DNA of 64,000 nt from Saprospiraceae bacterium (GCA_027080725.1 JALWRC010000073.1:1-64000), one strand, 5' to 3'. Positions 1 through 8,754 are shown, counted from the first letter of the stretch. Numbers and translations are program-made. The notes: generated by a model from the sequence alone, not told the origin.

Positions 1-200
1 ATGTACAGACGCAATGCATTGCGTCTCCTATCTTCCCTCCAACTCTTGAGACCACTTTTATAGTGAGATGTGAGAAACGACAAATGGTTAAAACCATTAC
101 AAAAAAATGTCTTTCACCTTAAACCCACGGTTAAAACCGTGGGCTTAACACCGTAGGCTATGTTAACGGCTCAAGGCTCGGTTGTGTGCCCGGTTCACCA
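1..200. repeat. Intergenic palindromic repeat mosaic, copy A
   Basis: The segment opens with a perfect 20-base palindrome AGACGCAATGCATTGCGTCT (about 8-27). The same palindrome and its flank recur near 38935-38965. At 124-143 there is a perfect hairpin, CCCACGGTT-AA-AACCGTGGG. It is followed by GGCTATGTTAACGGC, a near match to the sequence after the related hairpin at 5604-5617. AATGGTT-AA-AACCATT at about 84-99 is another perfect inverted repeat. No coding region over 40 codons that I trust lies in 1-515, and 200-450 shows nothing else recognisable. Confidence 0.7.
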
Positions 201-455
201 CGAAGAAAATAACTACAAACATAAACTCGCTTTATTCCCCCAATCTCTGAAGAGTTGACGACCATATCGGACCATTTAGATGTTCTTCCCACTTTTCATA
301 CCAAATCGAGATGTACGAGCAGGTAATCAAAAAAGAATCAATGCGTTACACCGTTCAAACGGCAAACCCGATTGTTAAGCTTACAACTTTCATGCGAAAT
401 TTAGCCTGTTTTTCAGTAGATTAAGAAAAATATCTTTTATTTTTTTCTGTTTTTA

Positions 456-488
456 TTGACCGCATACAAATAAGTTGTTTTACCTTTG
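456..488 (+). promoter_or_regulatory. Bacteroidota promoter of rplM-rpsI
   Basis: A TTG at 456-458 and a TACCTTTG at 481-488, 22 bases apart, match the -33/-7 pattern of the Bacteroidota primary sigma factor. The leader to the GTG start at 540 is about 45 bases. Confidence 0.75.
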
Positions 489-539
489 CACTCCGTTTGA
501 GAAAGCGGACATTGATTGAATCATTTAAAGTGTAAATTC

Positions 540-986
540 GTGGATACAACAAGTTACAAGACCAAATCCTTCAACAGGAATGAGGTAGAACACAAATGGT
601 ATCTTATCGACGCCGAAAACATGGTGCTCGGTAGGATGGCCACTCAGATTGCAACGATCTTACGCGGCAAGAACAAACCTCAATACACTCCCCACGATGA
701 CTGTGGCGATTATGTAGTGGTTATCAATGCCGACAAGGTTAGATTGACCGGCAAAAAAATGACAGACAAGGAATATATCCGGTATACGGGATATCCCGGT
801 GGACAAAGAAAGGCCACACCGAGGGACCTCCTGGCCAAAAAGCCGCATGCCGTCGTTGAAAACGCGGTTAAGGGCATGCTTCCCAAAAACAAATTGGGAA
901 GACAACTCTTTAAGAAGTTATTCGTTTATGCCGGACCGGAGCATAAGCATCACGCACAAAAACCAGAAGAATTATCATGGAAATAA
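540..986 (+). CDS. rplM: Large ribosomal subunit protein L13
   Basis: L13 is an early-assembly protein of the 50S subunit that binds 23S rRNA. The protein has the family core, including [16 protein letters not shown], the [16 protein letters not shown] stretch and YTGYPGGQR. An upstream ATG at 516 would add eight residues. I prefer the GTG at 540 because the product then begins (V/M)DTTSYKT, like Bacteroidota homologues, and has the usual length of about 148 residues. It is first in an operon with rpsI, whose ATG overlaps its end by ten bases. Confidence 0.95.
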   Translation: MDTTSYKTKSFNRNEVEHKWYLIDAENMVLGRMATQIATILRGKNKPQYTPHDDCGDYVVVINADKVRLTGKKMTDKEYIRYTGYPGGQRKATPRDLLAKKPHAVVENAVKGMLPKNKLGRQLFKKLFVYAGPEHKHHAQKPEELSWK

Positions 987-1363
987 TCAATGCATTAGGA
1001 CGCCGGAAAGGCGCAGTAGCCCGGGTGTATTTCAAGCAGGGTTCCGGCTCGTTTGTCGTCAACGGACGCGACTACAAAGAGTACTTCCCACAGCTCAACA
1101 TCCGTATGAGCGTAGAGGAGCCTTTGGCTGTCACGGAGACCGCAAATTCTTATGACATCAAGGTCACCGTCCGAGGAGGTGGATTTAAAGGACAAGCGGA
1201 GGCGATTCGTTTGGGATTAGCTCGAGGTTTGGTGAAGATCAACGAAGAGTACAAAGCACTCTTAAAGCCCAAAGGCATGTTGACACGGGATGCCAGAGTG
1301 GTGGAGCGCAAGAAATACGGTAAGCCCAAGGCACGTAAGAGCTTCCAGTTCAGCAAGCGTTAA
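977..1363 (+). CDS. rpsI: Small ribosomal subunit protein S9
   Basis: S9 is a 30S head protein whose C-terminal tail reaches the P-site tRNA. The 128-residue product starts [19 protein letters not shown], has the [19 protein letters not shown] signature and ends in the basic [11 protein letters not shown] tail whose last arginine is family-typical. Its start lies inside the end of rplM, so translational coupling is likely. rplM-rpsI is a conserved pair across bacteria. Confidence 0.97.
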   Translation: MEIINALGRRKGAVARVYFKQGSGSFVVNGRDYKEYFPQLNIRMSVEEPLAVTETANSYDIKVTVRGGGFKGQAEAIRLGLARGLVKINEEYKALLKPKGMLTRDARVVERKKYGKPKARKSFQFSKR

Positions 1364-1466
1364 TCGCAGTTGGATATACCGGATACTCCGGTTTAGAATT
1401 AATAAGTTATTAACCATTTGTCCGGTTAGATATTCTTTGAGCTAAGCGGACCAAAAATTATAAAGA

Positions 1467-2192
1467 ATGAAAATTCCTACATTTGAAGAACTATTGAAGG
1501 CCGGTGTTCACTTTGGACATCTCAAGCGCAAATGGAACCCCAAGATGCGTCCTTTTATCTTCATGGAAAAGAAAGGTATTCACCTCATCGACCTCAACAA
1601 GACGGAGAAGGAGCTGGAGCGCGCTGCAAAAGTCGCCAAGCAAATGGCCAAATCCGGACGTAAGGTGCTCTTTGTTGCCACCAAAAATCAGGCGAGTAAA
1701 ATCGTAGAAGAAGCGGCCAAATCCGTCAATATGCCCTACGTGACGGAGCGTTGGTTGGGGGGTATGTTGACCAACTTCTCGACGATTCGCCGTTCGGTAA
1801 AGAAAATGCAAAACATCGACCGAATGATGAAGGACGGGGCATTGACCAATCTCACCAAAAAAGAACGCCTGATGTTGTCCAGAGAGCGGGCCAAACTCGA
1901 GCGGGTATTGGGAGGTATTGTCAATCTAAACCGCATCCCTCAAGCCTTATTTATCGTAGATACTACTTTTGAGCATTTGGCATTGGATGAAGCTAAAAAA
2001 CTGGGCTTGAAGACCATTGCTATGGTGGATACCAACTCCGACCCACGCGAGGTGGATTTCCCCATTCCGTCCAATGATGATTCTTCTCACTCCATCCAGT
2101 TGATTACCAACACGATCGTAGATGCGATTAAGGAAGGATACGAAGAACGAGAGCAAATGAAGAAAGAACGTACGGAAGCAGCACAGGCATAA
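1467..2192 (+). CDS. rpsB: Small ribosomal subunit protein S2
   Basis: S2 binds at the back of the 30S head and body and is needed for S1-dependent initiation. The 241-residue protein shows PTFEELLKAGVHFGHLKRKWNPKM at the N-terminus, TERWLGGMLTNF in the middle, and NRIPQALFIVDT and AMVDTNSDP in the C-terminal half. A gap of 103 bases separates it from rpsI. It holds TATTCTTTG (about 1431-1439), a weaker promoter-like site. tsf follows 48 bases downstream, the common rpsB-tsf order. Confidence 0.97.
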   Translation: MKIPTFEELLKAGVHFGHLKRKWNPKMRPFIFMEKKGIHLIDLNKTEKELERAAKVAKQMAKSGRKVLFVATKNQASKIVEEAAKSVNMPYVTERWLGGMLTNFSTIRRSVKKMQNIDRMMKDGALTNLTKKERLMLSRERAKLERVLGGIVNLNRIPQALFIVDTTFEHLALDEAKKLGLKTIAMVDTNSDPREVDFPIPSNDDSSHSIQLITNTIVDAIKEGYEEREQMKKERTEAAQA

Positions 2193-2240
2193 TGCTTACA
2201 TTTTATTTTAATATTTCATACTTAAAAACAACATAATCAT

Positions 2241-3074
2241 ATGAGCTATACGGTAACAGCGGGTGATGTAAAAAAACTCAGAGACCTGACCGGCGCGGGA
2301 ATGATGGACTGCAAAAAAGCCCTCACCGAATCCGCCGGTGATATGGAAAAAGCCATAGAAAATTTACGAAAGAAAGGACAAAAACTCTCCGCTAAGCGCG
2401 CCGACCGCGATGCAAAAGAAGGCGTGGTCATCGCATTGGTAAACGAGGCTAAGGATAAAGGCGTCGTAGTGCGACTGAGTTGCGAGACCGACTTCGTAGC
2501 AAAGAACGAAGACTTCATTAACCTGACGAAGGAAATTGCCCGGTTGGCATTAGATACTTTTGCCGAGGGGAAAGACGCCCTACTCGATCAAGACTTCGGC
2601 GGCATCAAGCTGGGAGATAAAATCACCGAGCAAATCGGAGTCATTGGAGAGAAAGTCGAATTGGCAGACTACCAAAAACTTTCCGCTCCTCTGGTGACGT
2701 CTTATATTCACATGGGCAACAAAGCGGGAGTGATCCTCGGATTGAACAAAGCCGTCGAGGGTGCGGAAGAAGCAGGCAAGAATGTTTCGATGCAGGTGGC
2801 GGCGATGAAACCCATCGCAGTAGATAAGGACGATGTGGATTCCGCTATTGTCGAGAAGGAAATCGAAATCGGAATGGAGCAGGCGCGACGGGAGGGAAAG
2901 CCGGAGGCGATGCTTGAAAAAATCGCAAAAGGTAAACTCAATAAATTCTTCAAGGAAAATACACTTCTCAACCAAGTCTATGTTAAAGACGGAAAGATGA
3001 GTGTCCGGGATTATCTCAAAACCATTGACCCCGAATTAACGGTCAATGACTTTAAACATTTGAAATTAGGATAA
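2241..3074 (+). CDS. tsf: Elongation factor Ts
   Basis: EF-Ts exchanges GDP for GTP on EF-Tu. The N-terminal UBA-like part (VKKLRDLTGAGMMDCKKAL) is complete and the core TDFVAKNEDF element that contacts EF-Tu is present. At 277 residues it is of normal size. It follows rpsB and ends just before a clear terminator at 3081-3113. Confidence 0.97.
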   Translation: MSYTVTAGDVKKLRDLTGAGMMDCKKALTESAGDMEKAIENLRKKGQKLSAKRADRDAKEGVVIALVNEAKDKGVVVRLSCETDFVAKNEDFINLTKEIARLALDTFAEGKDALLDQDFGGIKLGDKITEQIGVIGEKVELADYQKLSAPLVTSYIHMGNKAGVILGLNKAVEGAEEAGKNVSMQVAAMKPIAVDKDDVDSAIVEKEIEIGMEQARREGKPEAMLEKIAKGKLNKFFKENTLLNQVYVKDGKMSVRDYLKTIDPELTVNDFKHLKLG

Positions 3075-3080
3075 TGATTC

Positions 3081-3113
3081 AAGCGGAAGTGGCATTCACT
3101 TCCGCTTTTTTTT
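3081..3113 (+). terminator. Rho-independent terminator after tsf
   Basis: An 11-base stem (AAGCGGAAGTG / CACTTCCGCTT) closes over a five-base loop and is followed by a run of T, seven bases after the tsf stop. Confidence 0.9.
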
Positions 3114-3204
3114 ATCCCGGATAACCCGATAACGATTAAATACAATACCTTAGCCTTCGTAAAGGGTCACATCATATAATTACCAACCTAATCGCCTACA
3201 GTCT

Positions 3205-3915
3205 ATGCTTAAGTACAAACGCATCCTTTTAAAATTAAGTGGAGAATCTCTAATGGGAGAAAAGGAATTTGGGATTGCACCTTCGATGCTTCAACACTAT
3301 GCAGAACAAGTCAAAGAGCTGGTGGACTTAGGTGTCGAGGTTGCCATTGTCATCGGGGGAGGCAATATATACCGCGGACTACAAGCGACCGACAGCGGTA
3401 TCGAGCGTGTCCAAGGCGACTACATGGGGATGTTGGCCACGTGTATCAACGGCCTGGCTTTACAAAGCGCCATGGAGCAAAACGGCGTCTATACCCGGCT
3501 CATCTCCGCCATTGAAATGAAAGAAATTGCCGAACCCTATATCAGGAGGCGCGCTATCCGTCATTTGGAAAAAGGACGGGTGGTCATCTTCTCCGCCGGA
3601 ACCGGAAGCCCTTATTTTACCACAGACTCCGCCGCAGCCCTCCGGGCCAACGAAATCAATGCCGATGTTATTTTGAAGGGAACCCGCGTCGATGGCATCT
3701 ACGACATGGATCCTGAGAAACATGCAGATGCCGTGCGTTTTGAATCCCTTTCATTTGATGATGTCATCCGGCGCGGTCTTAAGGTGATGGATATGACGGC
3801 CTTCACACTCTGCAAAGAAAACAACCTCCCTATCATTGTCTTTGATATCAATGGTCAGAATAATCTGGTCAATTTGGTCAAAGGGGAAGCGGTAGGTACT
3901 TTGGTGAAGGGATAG
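3205..3915 (+). CDS. pyrH: UMP kinase
   Basis: This enzyme phosphorylates UMP to UDP in pyrimidine nucleotide synthesis and belongs to the amino-acid kinase fold, not the eukaryotic UMP/CMP kinases. The 236-residue protein has [14 protein letters not shown] for phosphate binding, [10 protein letters not shown], and the [17 protein letters not shown] segment typical of PyrH. TACCTTAG near 3145 may be its -7 box. frr, its usual partner, is not downstream; the following DNA is an accessory island. Confidence 0.96.
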   Translation: MLKYKRILLKLSGESLMGEKEFGIAPSMLQHYAEQVKELVDLGVEVAIVIGGGNIYRGLQATDSGIERVQGDYMGMLATCINGLALQSAMEQNGVYTRLISAIEMKEIAEPYIRRRAIRHLEKGRVVIFSAGTGSPYFTTDSAAALRANEINADVILKGTRVDGIYDMDPEKHADAVRFESLSFDDVIRRGLKVMDMTAFTLCKENNLPIIVFDINGQNNLVNLVKGEAVGTLVKG

Positions 3916-4125
3916 AGGTTCCAAAGAAAAGGTATTCTTTATCACGACTCCTTTATTGTATTCATGATAAAAGGGGTTAAAACCATTCCAAGAATCGGTT
4001 TAAATATGGTGCGTTCCGCATTTTGAAACGATTATTTTTCAAGTTATGACTAATTTAATTTTGTAAACTAACTTTCATATTTACAACTAATTGCGCATGC
4101 ACTAAATTTTTGTTGTATTTCGTTA

Positions 4126-4332
4126 TTATATCATTTCAAAATTTCGTTTTACTTTAATAAATTTATCTGTAATTATCCGTTTCGTTTTTTCTCTTTCAGG
4201 ATAATCTTTTTGCAAAAATTCAATAGTTGAATTATTTTCAATTTTATCCATTATTTTCGGATTATTTATAATTTGTCTTATAAAATCAAACGATAAACCT
4301 ATATTTCTATTTACAGTTTCCTTATTTGTCAT
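4126..4332 (-). CDS. DUF5647-like small protein
   Basis: The 68-residue product contains GLSFDFIRQIINNPKIMDKIENNSTIEFL. This resembles the short 'FxxFxxxNPExLDxIPDxAxxxFL' core of the DUF5647 family, whose function is unknown. Its ATG overlaps the stop of the upstream interrupted gene by four bases (ATGA), so the two form a co-translated pair. Base composition is AT-rich compared with the ribosomal block, suggesting an accessory segment. A toxin-antitoxin-type role is possible but not shown by the sequence. Confidence 0.6.
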   Translation of the reverse strand: MTNKETVNRNIGLSFDFIRQIINNPKIMDKIENNSTIEFLQKDYPEREKTKRIITDKFIKVKRNFEMI

Positions 4333-4655
4333 TTCTTTATCTTTTTTATGTATCTATTTTCATAAAACTCCCATCTGCCTTTTAAGTCTTGTTCTGCATA
4401 TGACAATGCCGTTTCAAGATTATCGAATTCAATCACTTGTTTATCTTTATCCCCATTTGGAAGCAAAACATCCCTGTGAAAAAACCCGTGTGGTCAATCA
4501 TGTCTAACTATTGCATTCCATTTTCCTTCAATCAACGTTTCATACTGAACAACTATATCAATAACTTTTCCACTCTCAACAGCAATTCGTATTCTTATCC
4601 TTTCATTACTGTATTTGTCCAAATATTTTAAAAATTCTTTCTTTCCCAAAGTCAT
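4329..4655 (-). pseudogene. DUF7718-like protein interrupted by one in-frame TGA
   Basis: Reading from the ATG at 4655 gives MTLGKKEFLKYLDKYSNERI, then a sheet-rich segment ending VRHD. After the TGA codon at 4494-4496 the same frame continues PHGFFHRDVLLPNGDKDKQ to a stop at 4329. No frameshift is needed: changing only codon 54 gives a 108-residue protein. Related small proteins I know of this type keep R-x-D-x-x-HGF-x-H-x-D across this point, so the stop splits a conserved motif. It may be a recent nonsense mutation, a sequencing error or, less likely, readthrough. Confidence 0.6.
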
Positions 4656-4846
4656 TAACTTTTATTGCTATGTGTAAATATACAATTAATTCTTTAATAT
4701 TCCACATATTTTTCCCTTAATGAACTACCGGTAGTAGTATGCTCTGTGCGACCGATAGGGAGCATGGAGTATACCGCATGTTCTATCCTGTTTTTCTTGT
4801 TCAATCCCTCATTTTAAATTTTTCGTCATTCATCTTACAGCAATTT

Positions 4847-5215
4847 TTATACAGTTTCATATGGTTGAATTAATATTTCAACTGGAATTTCAAGTTCTTT
4901 ACTTATTTTTCTGATTATTTCTATACTCATCGGTCTTTTTCTTGATAAAATTTCTGATGCTCTACTTTTTAGTCCGATAATTTCAGCCAAGTTCTTTTGA
5001 CTTAATCCTAATTGTTCCATTCTAAATTTAATCGCTTCTACCGGATCTGGATTTGGAAACTCCCCTACCATTTCTGTTTCATATTTTTCCACTAGCATCA
5101 CTAAAATTTCTAGTTCATCATTCTCCTTTGTTCCAGGTTGGGCATGGAATATTTCATCAATACGATTCATGTATTTTTCATACTGCTCTTCCGTTTTTAT
5201 TAGTTTAAATTCCAT
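4847..5215 (-). CDS. higA: HigA-type antitoxin with HTH domain
   Basis: This 122-residue protein should bind and neutralise the HigB toxin encoded just upstream and repress the shared promoter. The C-terminal half is a Cro/C1-type helix-turn-helix (IKFRMEQLGLSQKNLAEIIGLKSRASEILSRKRPMSIEIIRKISKELEIP). The N-terminal half (KTEEQYEKYMNRIDEIF, DELEILVMLVEKYE) is the acidic segment typical of HigA antitoxins in this arrangement. It begins one base after the toxin stop. Confidence 0.88.
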   Translation of the reverse strand: MEFKLIKTEEQYEKYMNRIDEIFHAQPGTKENDELEILVMLVEKYETEMVGEFPNPDPVEAIKFRMEQLGLSQKNLAEIIGLKSRASEILSRKRPMSIEIIRKISKELEIPVEILIQPYETV

Positions 5216-5216
5216 T

Positions 5217-5510
5217 TTATATTGTTTTTACGTCTATTCTATCGTATTCCTCGTGCGATCCTATAAACCTTATATAGACTATTTGATTTGTAAACGTCAT
5301 TTTCACTACAAGACGATAGTGATTTCCTTTTATTTTAAATATTACTCGATCTGAGCCTACTACTTTATATTGGCAAAAATCTCTTCGCAAATCATCGAAT
5401 GATTGATATTTCCGCTTCTTAACAATTTTATACCAACTTAATAATTGCTGTTCACAATCTCTATGTTTTTTCCAATATTCCTTCAATGTTTGTTTTGCGA
5501 TTATTCTCAT
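5217..5510 (-). CDS. higB: HigB-type mRNA interferase toxin
   Basis: HigB toxins are RelE-fold, ribosome-dependent endoribonucleases. The 97-residue protein shows the HigB_toxin pattern: MRIIAKQTLKEYWKKH at the start, W-Y in the second helix, DLRRDF, and the basic NHYRLVVKMTFTNQIVYIRFIGSHEEYDRID end. It is first in the operon, the order typical of higBA. The -7 box ends only seven bases before its ATG, so its mRNA is probably leaderless or nearly so. Confidence 0.88.
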   Translation of the reverse strand: MRIIAKQTLKEYWKKHRDCEQQLLSWYKIVKKRKYQSFDDLRRDFCQYKVVGSDRVIFKIKGNHYRLVVKMTFTNQIVYIRFIGSHEEYDRIDVKTI

Positions 5511-5517
5511 CGTTTCA

Positions 5518-5558
5518 CAAAGGTAGTCTTTTTATTTGACAGTTCCAAATTTGGGAAC
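5518..5558 (-). promoter_or_regulatory. higBA promoter with overlapping candidate operator
   Basis: On the minus strand TTTG (5549-5546), a 20-base spacer and TACCTTTG (5525-5518) make the best consensus promoter in the window. The -33 box lies inside a near-perfect inverted repeat, GTTCC-AAATTTG-GGAAC (5542-5558), a likely HigA operator. Confidence 0.7.
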
Positions 5559-5599
5559 AATTGTTTTTCAGAATAGGATACAACAGGTTGTATCCGTAA

Positions 5600-5725
5600 T
5601 CCAACGGTTAAAACCGTGGGCTATGTTTACGGCATAATTCCCGTTAGAGCGCCTCGATTCAGAGATAAATAGCTGCGCTTAATACTGGATGAACTTTGTT
5701 CCTGACGCACTCGCCACACACCCGG
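5600..5725. repeat. Intergenic repeat mosaic, copy B
   Basis: A hairpin ACGGTT-AA-AACCGT (5604-5617) is followed by GGGCTATGTTTACGGC, matching copy A near 141-170. The next stretch (about 5628-5672, with GCGCCTCGATTCAGAG and AAATAGCT) matches copy C at 39001-39050. TTTGTTCCTGACGCAC (about 5698-5713) is repeated inverted near 38900. Confidence 0.65.
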
Positions 5726-5774
5726 TTTGTGGCTTACAAAATTGGTGTTCAGCTGTTTGGGATACCCCGAAGCA

Positions 5775-7445
5775 TTAATGGGTGACCACAAACTTATCCG
5801 ACACCTGTTCGTAGTCATTGAAGAGTTGGAGGACATAGGTTCCGGGAATGAGCTTTGATATATCTACCTCTATGGTCTTGTCATCCGCGAGATTTGGCCA
5901 GAAAGAGGCTTGCTGTACGATCACCCCTTTGGCGTCAATGATACGGTAGGTGTGCAGGGTGAATTGTGCAATCTGATATCCAAAACGGATTTGCTTGGTC
6001 GCCGGATTGGGCCGGAGGAAGGTCACTCCCAAGGCTCCACCATCCTGATCACAATACATCTCTTTGACGAGGGATACGGAATTGAATAAGTTAAGTCGTC
6101 CTCCGGTGGCACAATACCGGGACAAAATTTCGAACTTATCCACTCCGGACAATACAAAGTCGCGCACTAAAATCGCTCCATCCTTGGGGCTCTTTCGGAT
6201 ATCATCTTGAAATCTTTTGCACGGCATGCTGTACAGGAGTCCCACTGCACCTGTCACCATCGGGGCTGCATAGCTCGTCCCTGACCCGGTGGAATAAAGG
6301 GCTTCCGTAGAATAAGTGGTTGACAATATCGCACTCCCCGGCGCTGCCAAATCAATGCTATTCTCTCCATAAGCGGCGTTGGACACCTTTTGGTCTTTTT
6401 GGTCCGTTGCCGTCACGCAGATCAGGTATTCAGAGCCACAATCACAAGGGAGGTCTCCAACAATATCGACGTCTTTCTCCTCATTGGCAGTGGCCCCAAT
6501 GGTGAGCACCCCTTGTTCTCCCAATCTATCCATCATCTCACAAATCTCCGGAAAGGTAGAGACCTTGCCGTCACGTCCCAAAGACATATTAACGGCTACC
6601 ACGTAGGCCCCTTTAGTGCCGTTGGATTCATTGTACTCCTTGCGCTGTTTGTAAACATACTCCAATCCTTGCAAGAGGGCATCGTCTCCGATATCTGAGG
6701 ACTGCCCCAAAGCGACGGTCATGAGTTGGATATCCCAATTAATCCCTGCAACTCCGAGTTCATTATCGCTGGATGCCCCAATGATTCCGGCCACCTTGGT
6801 GCCGTGAAAATGGGCAAATAAACTATCGGTATGGATCTTTATATTGTAGCCGTAATAATCATCCACATACCCGTTGTGGTCATTATCGAGGCGGTCCCCG
6901 TGAATCTCGTCATCATTGGTCCATATCTGTCTCTTGAGGTCTTCATGGTTCCGGTCAAAACCCGAGTCGATGATCGCGATGACACGAGGATGGTCCGGAT
7001 CATTGGTTCCGGTAGTATAATTCCACGCCTTAGCGGCCTGTATCTTCTCCAAGGCCCATTGCCGGGAAAAATTCATATCATCCGGCACTCTCCTGATATG
7101 TAGCCGGCCATTGTAATGAGCCGTCGTGAACATGGGATTTTCCTTAATGCGCTCCATCACCTCACCAAAGCTATCCGGTTGGTCCAATGTAATCATAAAA
7201 ACGGGGAGTGTCCGTATCACCCTTCTTACTCCGGTCACATTAGGGATTCCATCAATGGGATAGAGGCTTTTCAGGATGTCCCTTTCCACCACTCCCTCAC
7301 GGGTCTGCAGGAGGATCTCTTTGGTATTAAAGGGGGTATTCTTTTGTTTTGATTGGCCCCGGAGGTCAGGTATGAAATGGTGACCTACCAGCATATAGAA
7401 AAAAAACAGAAGCATCGAAATACGGGCAGTAACTTGAATCAGCAT
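5775..7445 (-). CDS. Secreted subtilisin-family (S8) serine protease with T9SS tail
   Basis: The 556-residue protein has an N-terminal hydrophobic signal segment (about 9-21) and an S8 catalytic domain. The triad is visible: Asp160 in VIAIIDSGFD, His214 in HFHGTKVAG and Ser391 in GTSYAAPMVTG, with the oxyanion Asn286 in VVAVNMSLG. Residues about 110-150 look like the end of a propeptide (HYNGRLHIRRVPDDMNFSRQWAL). The last 85 residues (LRPNPATKQIRFGYQI ... GTYVLQLFNDYEQVSDKFVVTH) form a type A T9SS sorting domain, so it is probably exported across the outer membrane. A copy of the 13-base word lies in its signal region. Confidence 0.9.
   Translation of the reverse strand: MLIQVTARISMLLFFFYMLVGHHFIPDLRGQSKQKNTPFNTKEILLQTREGVVERDILKSLYPIDGIPNVTGVRRVIRTLPVFMITLDQPDSFGEVMERIKENPMFTTAHYNGRLHIRRVPDDMNFSRQWALEKIQAAKAWNYTTGTNDPDHPRVIAIIDSGFDRNHEDLKRQIWTNDDEIHGDRLDNDHNGYVDDYYGYNIKIHTDSLFAHFHGTKVAGIIGASSDNELGVAGINWDIQLMTVALGQSSDIGDDALLQGLEYVYKQRKEYNESNGTKGAYVVAVNMSLGRDGKVSTFPEICEMMDRLGEQGVLTIGATANEEKDVDIVGDLPCDCGSEYLICVTATDQKDQKVSNAAYGENSIDLAAPGSAILSTTYSTEALYSTGSGTSYAAPMVTGAVGLLYSMPCKRFQDDIRKSPKDGAILVRDFVLSGVDKFEILSRYCATGGRLNLFNSVSLVKEMYCDQDGGALGVTFLRPNPATKQIRFGYQIAQFTLHTYRIIDAKGVIVQQASFWPNLADDKTIEVDISKLIPGTYVLQLFNDYEQVSDKFVVTH
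7369..7381 (+). repeat. Dispersed word GGTATGAAATGGT, exact
   Basis: This copy lies antisense inside the S8 protease gene, where the coding strand reads H-F-I-P. It faces the copy at 7490-7502; each is part of a 15-base arm. Confidence 0.9.
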
Positions 7446-7489
7446 AGCGGTTATTGTTTTGTTAAGAGTCAGGACCGGGAAGGTACTTC

Positions 7490-7502
7490 ACCATTTCATA
7501 CC
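7490..7502 (-). repeat. Dispersed word GGTATGAAATGGT, exact
   Basis: This copy is intergenic, between the protease start and the ribA stop, and is inverted relative to the copy at 7369. Confidence 0.9.
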
Positions 7503-7621
7503 TCCCCCACCTACCGTGTATCAACGAGGGGCAAAGGCGATTTAGTTTACACAACAAAAAATATAACTTCGAGCACTCCATCCATACGCCGGACATCCAG
7601 GCAATCATGTGTACTCAGTGG

Positions 7622-8236
7622 TTATTCTTCCAAATCCAACAAATGTCCCATCACGTCGCGTTTTGTCCTCAGGTAAGCCATATTGAAGGTGCAACTCTCC
7701 GCCTGCACGGGGATTCGCTCGACAATGTTAAACCCGGCTTCTTCCAGTGCTTCCAGTTTGTCGGGATTATTGGTCATTAGGCGAATGTCCTTGATTCCCA
7801 TGTCCTTCAAGATGAACGCCACTTTTTCATACGTGCGCATATCAATGGGAAAGCCGAGCTGCTCATTGGCCTGCGCCGTATCCAATCCCTGATCTTGCAA
7901 TTTGTAGGCTTTGAGCTTATTGACCAATCCAATCCCCCTACCCTCCTGTCTGGCATAAATCAACACACCACTTTCTATGGCCAGTTGCTTGCAGGACATA
8001 TCCAACTGATCCCCGCATTCGCATTTCCGGGAACCAAAGACATCCCCGGTAAAACACTCCGAATGAACGCGCACCATAACGGGCTTTGAGGGGTCCACCT
8101 GACCAAAAGCGAGGCAGAGGTAAGGACTCTCATCATTTTCCCTTTCACCATAAGCCGATATCTCCGCGGGCCCCCAACGGGTAGGGAGCGCTGTACTAAT
8201 TAACAATTTCATCTGTTTGTTTCTATTGTCTTTCAA
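7622..8236 (-). CDS. ribA: GTP cyclohydrolase II
   Basis: RibA opens GTP to 2,5-diamino-6-ribosylamino-pyrimidinone phosphate, the first step of riboflavin synthesis. The 204-residue protein carries the zinc ligands in ECFTGDVFGSRKCECG, the RQEGRGIGLVNK phosphate-binding loop and LMTNNPDKL. It is a stand-alone RibA without a RibB (DHBP synthase) domain. No FMN riboswitch is evident in the upstream 500 bases. Confidence 0.94.
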   Translation of the reverse strand: MKDNRNKQMKLLISTALPTRWGPAEISAYGERENDESPYLCLAFGQVDPSKPVMVRVHSECFTGDVFGSRKCECGDQLDMSCKQLAIESGVLIYARQEGRGIGLVNKLKAYKLQDQGLDTAQANEQLGFPIDMRTYEKVAFILKDMGIKDIRLMTNNPDKLEALEEAGFNIVERIPVQAESCTFNMAYLRTKRDVMGHLLDLEE

Positions 8237-8354
8237 TGGTCAGATGGAACCTTGGATGATAAAAACAACCATTACTTGGTGTGTTTAATAATTGTTTTAA
8301 TCATGCCGGTTTTACACCTACCTTAACTAAATTAACTTAGAATTGTTGTGGAGG

Positions 8355-8441
8355 CTAAAACTTGCGTCCGATGTTATTGGGCAAAAACTTAGGCAAGGCG
8401 CTGACTAAAGCAACAATGAGAACAATGTATAAAATGAGCAT
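8355..8441 (-). CDS. Possible 28-residue membrane peptide
   Basis: The ORF reads MLILYIVLIVALVSALPKFLPNNIGRKF, one hydrophobic helix followed by a short polar basic tail. The start loosely recalls DUF3309-type tiny membrane proteins (ILLIVLxLLLxGALP), but the protein ends early. It lies between a terminator and ribA. Evidence is limited to length, hydrophobicity and position. Confidence 0.35.
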   Translation of the reverse strand: MLILYIVLIVALVSALPKFLPNNIGRKF

Positions 8442-8481
8442 AGGTTGATGTTTTTTTTAAATCGGTTATTGTAAAAATCAA

Positions 8482-8523
8482 TAAAAAAAGTCTAAAGGGT
8501 CAATGTAATTGCCTTTTAGACTT
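8482..8523 (-). terminator. Terminator of the FAD oxidoreductase gene
   Basis: On the minus strand a 12-base stem (AAGTCTAAAAGG / CCCTTTAGACTT, one G-T pair) with a 12-base loop is followed by seven T. Confidence 0.8.
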
Positions 8524-8754
8524 CTATCATCAGATGGTTCGCTGGGTAGTCACAAAGATAGGTCGTCTAAGAAAACCGGAGGTAATAATCCTCTACTTTT
8601 TTTATATATATCCCTTCGTAATATGTTTTTCGTTTGTCACAACACCCTATCATCATCCAAAACCATACCATATGAAATAGTTGTAATATGTTTATAACCA
8701 ACCAAAAGCAGGTATTGTAGCGCATTCATGCACCATTCATCACTGCTGTAATTG

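Larger units (their letters stand above)
8237..8754. other. Intergenic region with one small ORF and one terminator
   Basis: This 518-base stretch holds a 28-codon hydrophobic ORF (8355-8441) and the terminator of the FAD oxidoreductase gene (8482-8523). The remainder, about 8530-8750, is AT-rich with no ORF or repeat I can support. Confidence 0.6.

Noticed and set aside
311-424. A 37-codon ORF (MYEQVIKKESMRYTVQ...) upstream of rplM
   Set aside because: No promoter, no family resemblance and an unremarkable composition; most likely chance.
3949-3975. A possible terminator after pyrH
   Set aside because: The stem is imperfect and no T-run follows.
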